Shown here one piece after another: positions 42,707-51,884 of a DNA stretch of 64,000 nt. Below the pieces are notes generated by a model. It ran no database searches, was not told where the DNA came from, and saw only the letters and a list, made by a program, of their open reading frames with translations. Every line of letters starts with the position of its first letter. The stretch's first letter is position 1. This stretch comes from an uncultured Eubacteriales bacterium (GTDB taxonomy: Bacteria; Bacillota; Clostridia; Christensenellales; Aristaeellaceae): the NCBI GenBank assembly GCA_902795275.1, contig CADBKQ010000007.1, forward strand, positions 21,487 to 85,486. The letters run 5' to 3'. The position numbers and the translations under genes were made by a program.

Positions 42707-43810
42707 TTACTTGGCGGGAAAGAAGTTGATGTCCGTCAGGAAATCGATGCACATTTCAACCTGCGCGTCGGTCAGCGTCTGGCTTGCCGCGCTGGGATTG
42801 GGCGTCATGTTGAATTCGATGAAGTATCCCTTGTAGATCGCCAGGATATCCACAAAGTCGGTATCCGCGCCGGTTTCCCGCGCAACGAGGAGCTTGGTGC
42901 CATGGCCGGTGGTTTTGTAGGAAATATCCACCTGGTTCATATTGCTGAAGGTAGCTTCCAGGGCAGCCAGTTCTTCGGCGCTCAGATCGTTCAGCGTTTC
43001 CACGTTGCTGTACATTTCGTCGTAGGCGATGGACAGATACATCTGGGGCTTGGCGATGTTCTTGGACAGAACGGAGGCCACGATTTTGTCGCCGCGGATA
43101 TTGACCACCTGCAGGTCATAGTCCGCAGGCAGCTTGCAGGTCAGATCGAAAGCGCCGTTAATGTTCAGGCTGCCCAGCTTCTGTTCGTCATTGGCGGCGT
43201 TGGAAGTGACGGTCACCCGCCTGTTCAGCTTGGTGGAATAGTTCTTGTGGATGTAGCCCGTCTTGCCCGTTTCGGGGTCGGTAGCGCGATACCAGTTCGT
43301 CGTTTCGCCGTTGGCGATCAGTTCTTTGCCATCCGGGAAAGAAGTGATGCGCTTGGTGGTAGCGGAGGGGCCTGTGCGGAAATTGACCCAGCTGGAAGCG
43401 CGGGCGGCGCGCACGGCGATATAGATGGGTTCGATGTCGTGCTCGCTCTTGGTTTCCTTGGCGAGCTTCACGGCGTCGCTGTCTTCCTTGGGCGTGGGCT
43501 TCGCGGTGGGAGAAACAGGCTTATGGCTCGGCTTGTAATCGCTCAGATACCGGATCATGACATAGCCGAACTGGCCGCCCCAATGGCCGTATACCCAGCC
43601 GTTGCCAACGAATTCAAAGGTCCAGAATTCATCGCCGAAGGGAATCTGCGCCAATACTCTGGCATCCGTGCTGGGCGCTTCACGAAGATTCAGCGACTTG
43701 CCGTTTGAAGTATTCACATAGAGCACGCCTTCCGCCTGCGCAGCCGTCAACGCTCCGCACACGGAAATCATGATGGCCAAAGCCAACACCAGGGAAAGCA
43801 TTTTTTTCAT
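42707..43810 (-). CDS. Secreted protein with two bacterial SH3 domains
   Basis: 367 residues. A signal peptide (LSLVLALAIMISVCGALTAAQAEG) is followed by SH3 domain 1 (SLNLREAPSTDARVLAQIPFGDEF), a Pro/Lys linker, and SH3 domain 2 (WVNFRTGPSATTKRITSFPDGKEL, TGYIHKNY). A C-terminal domain of about 150 residues is unassigned. Such SH3 domains usually bind peptidoglycan. It lies directly downstream of a response-regulator gene, with 11-bp-period repeats in its promoter region, so it is a candidate target of that regulator. Confidence 0.88.
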   Translation of the reverse strand: MKKMLSLVLALAIMISVCGALTAAQAEGVLYVNTSNGKSLNLREAPSTDARVLAQIPFGDEFWTFEFVGNGWVYGHWGGQFGYVMIRYLSDYKPSHKPVSPTAKPTPKEDSDAVKLAKETKSEHDIEPIYIAVRAARASSWVNFRTGPSATTKRITSFPDGKELIANGETTNWYRATDPETGKTGYIHKNYSTKLNRRVTVTSNAANDEQKLGSLNINGAFDLTCKLPADYDLQVVNIRGDKIVASVLSKNIAKPQMYLSIAYDEMYSNVETLNDLSAEELAALEATFSNMNQVDISYKTTGHGTKLLVARETGADTDFVDILAIYKGYFIEFNMTPNPSAASQTLTDAQVEMCIDFLTDINFFPAK

Positions 43811-43911
43811 TGTTTTTTCCTCCTTTTACTTCGCAATATCAGCCGCGTTCAGGGCGCCAAGCAGGACCATCCCCCGCACGCCGGCGCTTTCCTATTTGAA
43901 GTGTCAACCCA

Positions 43912-43946
43912 AGTATAACAGCCTTTGTCCAGTCAATGTCCAGTCA
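43912..43946 (-). promoter_or_regulatory. SH3-gene promoter with tandem 10-bp repeats (candidate regulator site)
   Basis: On the minus strand two exact TGACTGGACA copies (43946-43937 and 43935-43926) have an 11-bp period. TATACT (43917-43912) follows about 8 bp later and no consensus -35 is seen. This is the layout of a promoter activated by an OmpR/SARP-type winged-helix protein bound at -35. The upstream copy overlaps the last codons of the response-regulator gene. Confidence 0.55.
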
Positions 43947-44742
43947 TATACATTCTCCGCCGGGAAAGATCGCTTTCCGACAGGACCGCCCAGGGATAAG
44001 CGTTCATATACTCGCCGCGGTACGCGTTGAAAGCATCCGCGTCTCCCTCGAAAAAACGGTACATATCGCACTCGATCATCTCCGGTCGGATGCGCAGACG
44101 GCCGTTCTTCATTTCAAAAATCGCGTCGATCCCGTACTCCCGGAGCGTATCGCGCATGGAGCGGATGATCACATCGAACTGCTTTTGCATCGGCCGGTCA
44201 TACAGCCGGTCCTCCCAGAGGATGGAGAACGCTTCCGCCCGGGACAGGCTGAGTCCCTTCCGGTCCACCAGAAGCGCCAGAAGCTCTTTGCTTTTTGCCA
44301 GATGGAAGCTGACCATGTTTCCTTTGGCGAAAACGTCAAATCCCCCGAAGGTCTTTACCTTCACGGACGGCTGCTTCTCCGCGGTTCGGTCGGAGAGGGC
44401 GTAGGCGACCTCGCTCGCCAGCGCTTCGGGATCAATGGGCTTGAGCAGGTAGCCGGACGCATGGAGCCGGAAAGCGTCCACCGCAAACTGCGGATACGCC
44501 GTCAGAAAGATGATTTTTATCTTCGGGTACTCTTGTTTGATTTTCTCCGCAAGCTCAATCCCGCTGATATCCGGCATGTCAATATCCAGCAGCGCCAGCT
44601 CCGCCTCATGCTCAGAGAGCCAGGAGAGGGCGTCGGCTGCCCGCGTAAACGGCTCCGCCCCGTCGATTTCCGGGAGCTTTGAGCAAAGCGCCGCCGCGCG
44701 CCGGGCCAGAAGCACCTCGTCGTCCACACAGATCGCTTTCAT
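43933..44742 (-). CDS. Response regulator with SARP-like winged-helix domain
   Basis: 269 residues. The receiver domain (KAICVDDEVLLARR) has phospho-acceptor Asp in LALLDIDMPDISG and Lys in GYLLKPIDPEAL. The C-terminal region (VKTFGGFDVFAKGNMVSFHLAKSKELLALLVDRKG) matches the winged-helix start of SARP-like transcription factors. It lies 13 bp after the histidine-kinase gene and is its likely partner. The short tandem repeats at its 3' end may be its own target for the next gene. Confidence 0.88.
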   Translation of the reverse strand: MKAICVDDEVLLARRAAALCSKLPEIDGAEPFTRAADALSWLSEHEAELALLDIDMPDISGIELAEKIKQEYPKIKIIFLTAYPQFAVDAFRLHASGYLLKPIDPEALASEVAYALSDRTAEKQPSVKVKTFGGFDVFAKGNMVSFHLAKSKELLALLVDRKGLSLSRAEAFSILWEDRLYDRPMQKQFDVIIRSMRDTLREYGIDAIFEMKNGRLRIRPEMIECDMYRFFEGDADAFNAYRGEYMNAYPWAVLSESDLSRRRMYMTGH

Positions 44743-44755
44743 GTCGGCCTCCGTT

Positions 44756-46024
44756 TCATTCGTTATTCTCCTGCGCGGGGATGTGGATTGTCACTGTGGT
44801 TCCCTCCCCGATACGGCTTTCGATTGTCAGGGTCCCACCGCACATCTGCTCAATGCGCTCCCGGACATTGGCAATGCCGATATGCGTTCCCGAGCTGCTC
44901 TTGGCGCTCTCCGGGTCAAAGCCTTTGCCGTTGTCCCGGATGACGATTTCATGGCCTTCCCTCGTCCGGCGCGTGGCGATTTCCACCACGCCCTTTTTCC
45001 GGATGCGGACGCCATGCCGGATGGCGTTTTCCACCAGCGGCTGCACCGTCAGCGCGGGCAGGGTGAAAGCCCGATCCTGTATATCCTGCGTCAGGCGGAT
45101 GTTTGGAAAGCGGGTCATCTCAATATCCGCGTAAATCAGCGTGTGCTCCATTTCCTTCTCAAAGGGAATCTTCCCGGTCAGGTTCAGGGATTCGATGTTC
45201 TGCCGAAGATACAGGGCAAACTTTCTCGTTGTTTCGGCCGCTTTTCCCGGGTCCTCAGCGCAAAGCGCCTCAATCGTGGACAGGGTATTATACAGGAAGT
45301 GGGGCTGAATCTGCGTCATCATGATCTGGATGCGCTGCGCCGCCATCAGGTCGCGTTCGTGCTCGCGGACAAATTGCAGATGCAGCCAGATGAAATAGAA
45401 CAGGCTGCACGTCACAGCAGCGATGGTCAGAAACGTAAGCGGCTGCATATTGCCGGAAACTGTAGAATCCGCCACCACAGCGGCGATGATCACCAGCGCG
45501 TTGATGATGGGAATCCAGGTCTCTGATTTCCGTTCGCGTTTGTATTCCTGAATGGAAAAAAACACAAGGAACAGAAGCAGTACGCCGCTCACCACATGGC
45601 AGCTGTAGCCCAGCGGCCCGCGGGAAAACCGGCTCTGATCATTGATCGAAAAACAGATGCCCGAAAAAAGCGCCGTCAGATGAATCAGCCCGTTGACGCC
45701 CGCCAGCGCCCAGAACAGGCCGAACCTCCGCTTCTCCGCAACGATATATAAAAACATGATCAAGATGACCGGACGAACGGAATAGCCAAAAATACCCAGG
45801 ATCGTTCTTCCCAGCCGGTGCGTTCCGTCCAGCTCAAACAGATAGTCGATCACATTCTGCGCGATCAGGGTGGCAAGCAGCGCGATAATGATCAGCATGA
45901 TTTGGCGGTGCTTCCGCCGGATATACGGGTCCACCAATACGGCAAAGAGCAATCCGGCCAGCATAAAGACGACGGGCAGGACGACAAGCAGCACCGGATA
46001 ATGGCCCCGGACAGCATTTGCCAT
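44756..46024 (-). CDS. Membrane sensor histidine kinase, LytS/YehU-like
   Basis: 422 residues. About seven TM segments (first LLVVLPVVFMLAGLLFAVLV) precede a kinase core with phospho-acceptor QIQPHFLYNTLSTIE. The ATPase motifs are LTVQPLVENAIRHGV and VIRDNGKGFDPE. There is no large outer domain, so the signal is probably sensed in the membrane. It is followed by the response-regulator gene and preceded, 51 bp away, by the nucleotidase of the phn cluster. Cotranscription with the phosphonate genes is possible. Confidence 0.9.
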   Translation of the reverse strand: MANAVRGHYPVLLVVLPVVFMLAGLLFAVLVDPYIRRKHRQIMLIIIALLATLIAQNVIDYLFELDGTHRLGRTILGIFGYSVRPVILIMFLYIVAEKRRFGLFWALAGVNGLIHLTALFSGICFSINDQSRFSRGPLGYSCHVVSGVLLLFLVFFSIQEYKRERKSETWIPIINALVIIAAVVADSTVSGNMQPLTFLTIAAVTCSLFYFIWLHLQFVREHERDLMAAQRIQIMMTQIQPHFLYNTLSTIEALCAEDPGKAAETTRKFALYLRQNIESLNLTGKIPFEKEMEHTLIYADIEMTRFPNIRLTQDIQDRAFTLPALTVQPLVENAIRHGVRIRKKGVVEIATRRTREGHEIVIRDNGKGFDPESAKSSSGTHIGIANVRERIEQMCGGTLTIESRIGEGTTVTIHIPAQENNE

Positions 46025-46075
46025 GACAGCTTGTTCCCTCTCTTCCTCACACGAAGCAGCTTGCCGTGGGCTTCA

Positions 46076-47578
46076 TCAATCGCAATCAGGCCGAATGACG
46101 CGGAACGGATGGCGCTCCGGAAGCGAGACCGTGCCGTGAGAGGAAAAATAATCTAAAATCAGTTCGCTCACGTCGGTCTGGATGTCCCGCACACAGGGGC
46201 AGGAACGGTAAAATTCAAAGTCCCCGGCTCCGGTCGCCCGGTAATCGCACATGCACAGGGTCATTTTGTCTTCGTCCCGAACGGGCCGCCCGTTCCTCTC
46301 CAGCATCACCACGCGGCTGCCCACCGGACGGTTCAGATCGAAAGCGTAGGTGATCCCGGAAAAATAATCATAGTTGTAATGCGCTTCCTTCGGCTCCAGA
46401 AAACGGGGGCTGATCCGGACGCGCTTTTCTTCGTCCACAAGAAAATAACTGGCGCACTGCTCCAGCGCCCGGCGCAGGGTCTCCCCCGTCACTTCCAGCA
46501 CCTTGAGCGTGTTGCTGTACACATAGCTGGCCACCACGTCCCGCACGGTCACGCTGCTGTCAAAACCCCGCACGCTGTTGGCGAGGGCGGCGCAGCTCAC
46601 GTCAGCGCCGCTGGCTTCCAGCTGCACCATGTTGAAAAAATCGGCGATGGAAGTGCCGTTCAAAGCCATGGTCAGGTGATCCTCCGGCCAGATAGGACGG
46701 GACAAGTGCCCCACCGGATGATCCAGCCAGGCGTTCAACTCCTCCAGCAGCTTTTGCTCGTCCCCGTTCAGTTCCGCGTGATCCGGCACGGCGCACAATT
46801 CGGAATGAAATTGTCCGTTTTCATTCAGCGTGATTTTCACATACTGCTCCGCGTTGCAGGGCGTCTGCACGATATGGGTGCCGTGCCACCTTCCTTCCGC
46901 CAGGGCGATGTGCTGGTGTCCGGTCAGCAGCAGGTCGAAAGGCAATTCCTCGCATAAGCGGCAGGCGATGTTTTCATCGGTGTCGGACAGGCTGCGGCCC
47001 GTGGCCAAATCCTTTTCGATGCCGCCATGGTAAATGCCGATCAGCACGTCGTGGGGCGGCAGGGCGGCGATGGCTTCCCGCGCCGCCGCCAGCGGGTCGG
47101 ATACGGTCAATCCTTTTAGGTTTTCCTTCTTCTCCCAGCGGTTCACCCAGTCCGTCACAATCCCCACCAGGCCCACCCGCAGGCCGTTTCCCAGCGCATG
47201 CACCGCGCCGGGCAGCAGGGGCAGGCGGCCTTCCGCGTCGTGTACGTTGGCGCACAGGCAGCGGGCACGGAGCGCTTTCAGATACCGGCTCAGGTTTTCG
47301 GGGCCGTAATTGAAATCATGGTTGCCCAGGGTGATGTAGTCGTATCCCCGTTCATTCAGCGCCTGCGCCACGGGAGAATCGACGCCTTTGACATGGCAGT
47401 AATAGGTCAGGGGCGACCCCTGGATGGTGTCGCCGCCGTCGATCACCAGCGTGTTTTCATCCTTGGGAAAGCGCATGGAAAACAGCCCCATGGGATGGGG
47501 CTGCTGGTCTCTGAAATGCGTGGGATACAGGTATCCGTGGGTATCGGAGGTATAATAGATCGTCAGCTGATTTGTCAT
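46076..47578 (-). CDS. Cytoplasmic 5'-nucleotidase-family metallophosphatase
   Basis: 500 residues. The metallophosphoesterase motifs YYTSDTHGYLYP, IDGGDTIQG, TLGNHDFNYG and LLTGHQHIAL are complete, and a 5'-nucleotidase C-terminal domain follows (MALNGTSIADFFN, YNYDYFSGITYAFDL). It lacks a signal peptide, whereas family members are usually exported. It is 3 bp after a phnE-like gene, so it belongs to that operon. It probably releases phosphate from an imported phosphate ester or nucleotide (inference). Confidence 0.88.
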   Translation of the reverse strand: MTNQLTIYYTSDTHGYLYPTHFRDQQPHPMGLFSMRFPKDENTLVIDGGDTIQGSPLTYYCHVKGVDSPVAQALNERGYDYITLGNHDFNYGPENLSRYLKALRARCLCANVHDAEGRLPLLPGAVHALGNGLRVGLVGIVTDWVNRWEKKENLKGLTVSDPLAAAREAIAALPPHDVLIGIYHGGIEKDLATGRSLSDTDENIACRLCEELPFDLLLTGHQHIALAEGRWHGTHIVQTPCNAEQYVKITLNENGQFHSELCAVPDHAELNGDEQKLLEELNAWLDHPVGHLSRPIWPEDHLTMALNGTSIADFFNMVQLEASGADVSCAALANSVRGFDSSVTVRDVVASYVYSNTLKVLEVTGETLRRALEQCASYFLVDEEKRVRISPRFLEPKEAHYNYDYFSGITYAFDLNRPVGSRVVMLERNGRPVRDEDKMTLCMCDYRATGAGDFEFYRSCPCVRDIQTDVSELILDYFSSHGTVSLPERHPFRVIRPDCD

Positions 47579-47581
47579 AGC

Positions 47582-48424
47582 TTATCCTCGGGCCAGTTTG
47601 GAGCGCACTTTGGTGGAAAAGATTTCGATCACGATCATCAGCGCCACCATGCCGCACAGATACGCGCCCACCATGCTCCAGCGGCTGGAATTCATGCACT
47701 GGATGAGCGCTGCGCCGATGCCGCCCGCGCCGACGATGCCCAGGGTGGTGGCGTCCTTCACGTTGATGTCGAAGCGGTAAATCACGGTGGAGATGAAATT
47801 GGGAATGATCTGGGGCAGAATACCGTAGCGAATCTTCTCAAAGCCGTTGCAGCCGGAGGCGTCCAGGCTTTCCAGGATCTTGGTGTCAATATCCTCAATG
47901 GCGTTGATGTACATTTTGCAGATCATGCCGATGGAGCAGACGGATTCCGTCACCACGCCGCAGAAGGCGTTGGGGCCGGTCACGCGAATCCACACCAGCG
48001 CCCAGACCAGGCTGGGAATGGTGCGGATGCCCAGGATGACGGCGCGGAAAATGACCGCCATCCATTTGGGTACAATCTTATCGCAGGCAAGGAAGCTGAA
48101 GGGGATCGCCAGGATGCCGCCGATGATGGTGCCCAGCACGGCGATGGCCACCGTTTGCAGCAGCTGGTACGGCACGCCTTCGGGGGTCAGATTGAAGAGC
48201 AGCCCGGTGTCGGGATGAATGAGGCCGTTGCCCACGCCCTGGGCGATGGTCATGCCCTTCGTCGCCAGGCCCTTATAGGTGATGGACGTGCCGCTCCAGC
48301 CGAGCAGCGCCGCCACGATCAGCACGATCAAAGTATACACCCACCACAGCCTGGGCCGGGAAGCGTAAGCCTCCTCAATGGTGAGGGGACGATCATTGGT
48401 CACCGTTTTTTTCGTATCCGTCAT
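47582..48424 (-). CDS. phnE: PhnE-type ABC transporter permease (second)
   Basis: 280 residues with about six TM segments (WWVYTLIVLIVAALLGW first). The permease loop ILESLDASGCNGFEKIRYGILPQI is of the PhnE type. It should form the membrane channel with the other PhnE. It lies 14 bp after that gene and 3 bp before the nucleotidase. Confidence 0.9.
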   Translation of the reverse strand: MTDTKKTVTNDRPLTIEEAYASRPRLWWVYTLIVLIVAALLGWSGTSITYKGLATKGMTIAQGVGNGLIHPDTGLLFNLTPEGVPYQLLQTVAIAVLGTIIGGILAIPFSFLACDKIVPKWMAVIFRAVILGIRTIPSLVWALVWIRVTGPNAFCGVVTESVCSIGMICKMYINAIEDIDTKILESLDASGCNGFEKIRYGILPQIIPNFISTVIYRFDINVKDATTLGIVGAGGIGAALIQCMNSSRWSMVGAYLCGMVALMIVIEIFSTKVRSKLARG

Positions 48425-48438
48425 GACGCTCCCCCTCC

Positions 48439-49314
48439 TCAGCTCAGCTTCTTGCGCAGGTACTGGCTGGTGTTTTCGATGATGAAGACCACCACGAACA
48501 GCGCCAGCAGCACCGCGCCCAGGCTTTCGTAATCACGCCAGCCGATAAACTCATTGATCAGGATGCCCAGGCCGCCCGCACCCACGTAGCCCAGAATGGC
48601 CGCGGCGCGGATATTCATTTCCAGGCTGTACAGGCAGTAGGACAGGTACGTGGGCAGAATCTGGGGAATGCAGGCGCTCCAGAAGGACTGGAACTTATTC
48701 GCGCCGAAGCTCTCCGTGGCCTCGAAAGCGCCCATGTCGATGGTCTCGATGGATTCATACATCATCTTGGCCACCACGCCGAAGGTGAACACGATGATGG
48801 CCATGGTGCCGGCAAAGGTACCCAGGCCGAAAATCAGCGCGGCGAACTTGGCGATGATCAGGGTGGGCAGGGTGCGGATGATCATCAGCAGAATCCTGAG
48901 GAACCAGACCACGAAGCCGTTTTTGTTGATGTTGGTGGAGGACAGCACCGCGATGGGCAGCGCCAGCGTCGCGCCGATCACGGAGCCCATGATGGACATT
49001 TTGATGGTATCGAACAGGGCGTTGAACAGCTTCGCGGTATTGGCCGCGTCGCCGCCAAAGTAGCTCCAGTTGGGATGGAAAATGCGGCCCAGGATATAGC
49101 CCAGCTGATAGCCGCGGTTGATGATGATGCCAAAGTCAAAGCCCGTCACCTTCGCGGAAATAAAGATCACCGCCAGCACGATCACCGTGATGAACGGCGC
49201 GCGGGATACGGGCTTTTGCACGGTATGCCCGTTGGGAAGCGTGATGGTGCGGGGCTTGATGATCCGATCCAGCAGCGGCGTCTTATAGGCCGCTTCCGTT
49301 GCTTTTTTCTTCAT
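48439..49314 (-). CDS. phnE: PhnE-type ABC transporter permease (first)
   Basis: 291 residues. TM segments start APFITVIVLAVIFIS, and the loop AFEATESFGANKFQSFWSACIPQILP contacts the ATPase. IRAAAILGYVGAGGLGILINEF is the typical PhnE C-terminal pattern. Two non-identical PhnE proteins in tandem suggest a heterodimeric channel. It lies 10 bp after phnC. Confidence 0.9.
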   Translation of the reverse strand: MKKKATEAAYKTPLLDRIIKPRTITLPNGHTVQKPVSRAPFITVIVLAVIFISAKVTGFDFGIIINRGYQLGYILGRIFHPNWSYFGGDAANTAKLFNALFDTIKMSIMGSVIGATLALPIAVLSSTNINKNGFVVWFLRILLMIIRTLPTLIIAKFAALIFGLGTFAGTMAIIVFTFGVVAKMMYESIETIDMGAFEATESFGANKFQSFWSACIPQILPTYLSYCLYSLEMNIRAAAILGYVGAGGLGILINEFIGWRDYESLGAVLLALFVVVFIIENTSQYLRKKLS

Positions 49315-49324
49315 CGCGACCGCC

Positions 49325-50083
49325 TCACTTTTCCGCCGTGGGAATGGCGGCGCCGTTGTAGATTTCGTCCAGGATTTCCTGGGTCACGGTGTCCGTGGGG
49401 CCGTCGTACACGATTTTGCCCGCGCGGATGCCGATCACCCGGGTGCAGTATTTGAGCGCCAGGTCCACGTGGTGGATATTGATGAGCACGGTGATGTTCA
49501 TATCCTCGTTAATGCGCTTAAAGTCGCTCATCACCTGCTTGGCGGTGATGGGGTCCAGCGCGGCCACCGGCTCGTCCGCCAGGATGATGGTGGGGTTCTG
49601 GTTCAGGGTGCGGGCCAGGGAGACGCGCTGCTGCTGTCCGCCGGAAAGCTGGTCGCAGCGGGTGTAGGCCTTGTCCAGGATGCCCACCTTATCCAGCGCT
49701 TCCAGGGCGTGCATTTTCTGCTCCTTGCTGAACAGCCCGAAGAGCACCCGGAAGAAGTTCATATCCGGCACCATGCTGGTCAGCACGTTTTTGATGGTCG
49801 TGGCGCGGGTGACCAGGTTATAGGATTGGAAAATCATACCGATCTTGCGGCGGTAGCGGCGCATGGCGCGGCCTTTCAGCGTCATCACGTCGGTGCCGTC
49901 CACGATCAGCTGGCCGCCGGTGATGTCGATCATGCGGTTGATCGTGCGGATCAGGGTGGATTTTCCCGCGCCGCTCAGGCCGATGATGGCCACGAACTCC
50001 CCCTGGTCGATGGTCAGGTTAATGTCCTGCAGGCCCTTGACGCCATTGGGATATACTTTGTCAACATGCTTGAACTCAATCAA
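49325..50083 (-). CDS. phnC: Phosphonate-type ABC transporter ATPase
   Basis: 252 residues. Walker A is GLSGAGKST, the signature is LSGGQQQRVSLART, Walker B is IILADEP, followed by ALDP. NINLTI-type start (FKHVDKVYPNGVKGLQDINL) and length match PhnC. It powers uptake through the two PhnE proteins. A hairpin (50194-50216) separates it from phnD upstream. Confidence 0.93.
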   Translation of the reverse strand: MIEFKHVDKVYPNGVKGLQDINLTIDQGEFVAIIGLSGAGKSTLIRTINRMIDITGGQLIVDGTDVMTLKGRAMRRYRRKIGMIFQSYNLVTRATTIKNVLTSMVPDMNFFRVLFGLFSKEQKMHALEALDKVGILDKAYTRCDQLSGGQQQRVSLARTLNQNPTIILADEPVAALDPITAKQVMSDFKRINEDMNITVLINIHHVDLALKYCTRVIGIRAGKIVYDGPTDTVTQEILDEIYNGAAIPTAEK

Positions 50084-50193
50084 AACGAACGTCTCCTTCC
50101 GTCCGGTCCCTTTCGGGGCTGCTATGCCGCTATCATCATATCATGGAGCGAGGCGCAATACAAGATATTTTGTGGAAAAACCGCGAAAGAAAT

Positions 50194-50216
50194 CCCGGCA
50201 GCGCGATGCTGCCGGG
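50194..50216 (-). terminator. Intercistronic hairpin after phnD
   Basis: CCCGGCAGC and GCTGCCGGG (50194-50202 and 50208-50216) form a perfect 9-bp stem with a 5-nt loop, followed on the minus strand by ATTTCTTT. It lies 21 bp after the phnD stop and could end part of the transcripts or protect the phnD mRNA. Confidence 0.7.
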
Positions 50217-50237
50217 CAGTGAGAATGTTTTGGGAAA

Positions 50238-51284
50238 TTACTTCACAACAGACAGAGCCTGGCGGGCGGCGTCATAATCGCTGTCCTGCGCGATGGCGTA
50301 GCCGGTGTGGCTGTACACGGAGAAGATGGCCTGGCCCTCTTCGGTGTTGATGATGTTGATCAGCGCGGTCTGCAGCGCGTTGATGAATTCGGGATTGTTG
50401 ATTTCGGGCTTGGCGGTGGTGATGGCCACGGTGTCGTTATAGATGCCGGGGGTGACGCCGATGACGTTCAGTTCGTCCCAGATGGCGCCTTCACGGCCCA
50501 TGCCCTGCTTGCCGGTTTCGTCTTTCTGGTCGGTGGGCAGGTTCCAGGGCGCTTCATAGTCGCGGCGGCCGTCAGCGTAGCAGCAGATGATGTCCACCTG
50601 CTCGGCGGCAGCCTGGGCGAAAGCGTCGGCATAGCCCAGGTTCACCACGCTGGACAGGTCGGAAATCTTTTTGCCGTCGTAGTTGTTCATCAGCCACATG
50701 GTGGGATAGATGTAGCCGGCGGAGGAAGAGGTGTTGCCCACGGCCCAGGTGCAGTCGTTCAGTTCGTCCCAGGTCAGCTTTTCACCGGCGTTGACCTTGG
50801 CGGCCAGAGCCTTGCCCTTCTCGGTGGGAGCAGCGTAGATCAGGGAGCGGTAGAAGGTCACCTGCTTATCGGTGGGCAGGGTCTTGTTGGCGACGCCGTT
50901 CCAGTCGGCGGGGTTTTCGCTGTCGTTGCTCAGGCCCGCGCGGGTGGCGGTCAGGATGACGGCCACTTCCTGGTTCTGGCTGTAGATGGCATAGGTGCCG
51001 CCGGGCAGCCAGCCCACGTCGATGGTGCCGGCGCTCATGGCTTCGCCGGTGGCTTCATAGCTGGTGCCGACGGAGATTTCCACTTTGCCGATGTCATAGC
51101 CCAGCTTGGCCATTTCAGCCTGAACCAGCTCGGGCAGGTTCTTGGTGCCGGTGATGATCACGTCCGCGTCCTTGGAAGGAACGAACTGGAAGGTGAGGGT
51201 ATCCAGCTTCTTGTTTTCAGCCAGAGCGGCCGTGCAGCCCAGCACCAGCGCCAGCGCCAGGATCAGGGAAACGATCTTCTTCAT
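50238..51284 (-). CDS. phnD: Phosphate/phosphonate-type ABC binding lipoprotein
   Basis: 348 residues. The signal peptide ends with a lipobox LVLGC (Cys about residue 17). PhnD-family features are LTFQFVPSKDADVIITGTKNLPEL near the start, TIDVGWLPGGTYAIYS and DELNDCTWAVGNTSSSAGYIYPT. The ligand may be a phosphonate, phosphite or phosphate ester; no C-P lyase or phosphonatase gene is in the window. It leads the phnD-C-E-E-nucleotidase operon. Confidence 0.9.
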   Translation of the reverse strand: MKKIVSLILALALVLGCTAALAENKKLDTLTFQFVPSKDADVIITGTKNLPELVQAEMAKLGYDIGKVEISVGTSYEATGEAMSAGTIDVGWLPGGTYAIYSQNQEVAVILTATRAGLSNDSENPADWNGVANKTLPTDKQVTFYRSLIYAAPTEKGKALAAKVNAGEKLTWDELNDCTWAVGNTSSSAGYIYPTMWLMNNYDGKKISDLSSVVNLGYADAFAQAAAEQVDIICCYADGRRDYEAPWNLPTDQKDETGKQGMGREGAIWDELNVIGVTPGIYNDTVAITTAKPEINNPEFINALQTALINIINTEEGQAIFSVYSHTGYAIAQDSDYDAARQALSVVK

Positions 51285-51351
51285 GATGTGTCTTCCTCCT
51301 TGTTTTCCGCATTTGAATGGATGACAGGATTATCATCCCGCCTAACAGTAT

Positions 51352-51380
51352 AATATACTCATGCCGATTATGTGTGACAA
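51352..51380 (-). promoter_or_regulatory. phnD promoter
   Basis: On the minus strand TTGTCA (51380-51375) and TATATT (51357-51352) are 17 bp apart, about 68 bp before the ATG. An AT-rich tract with TTTGTTACG lies just upstream. Confidence 0.6.
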
Positions 51381-51595
51381 TTTTGTTACGTTTGTGTTAT
51401 ATATATGGATATTTATTTAACATGGTTTTCTAAAGCCATAAGCGCCCAAAAAGTCAGAATGATAAAGGAAGAAAATGAGGCGCTGCGTGACCTTCCCGGA
51501 AATAACGCGCGACGGTGAATGTGCGGCTCTATGCTGCTGAAATAGCAGCATATGAGGATTGCCTTACCATGCTCCCGGACAGTATGAAAGGTTCT

Positions 51596-51784
51596 TCACG
51601 GAAAGTCAGGGAGATGGATTGATAAGAATCTAACGAGGGAGAAGAAGAAATGGTTATCCCGGTAGCCATAAGCCAGCCGTTTGGCGACCTTGATCTTGTT
51701 GTTAAAGCCCTCGATCTTTCCGGTTGAAATAGGATGGTTGGTATGAGCCGTTAAGCCATCTATCCGTTTTTCTTTCAGGCAGGG
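51596..51784 (-). pseudogene. C-terminal remnant of an ISL3-type transposase
   Basis: The minus strand reads LKEKRIDGLTAHTNHP, then ISTGKIEGFNNKIKVAKRLA and YGYRDNHFFFSLVRFLS, ending at TGA (51598-51596). The IEGxNNKIKxxKRxAYGYR pattern is the conserved end of ISL3-family transposases. The rest of the element and its inverted ends are not recognisable. The surrounding 51381-51884 stretch holds nothing else that could be supported. Confidence 0.8.
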
Positions 51785-51884
51785 CCGTGGGTTGTTGAAA
51801 TTATTACATTTTTGTTACGAAAGGCGTGAAACGGATTCACACCCTTCGGCGCAGGCGTCGTATCGCCGGTAAAGCGCTTATTTC

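Noticed and set aside
47198..48532. Plus-strand frame of about 440 codons
   Set aside because: Antisense across the nucleotidase and phnE genes; no recognisable domain.
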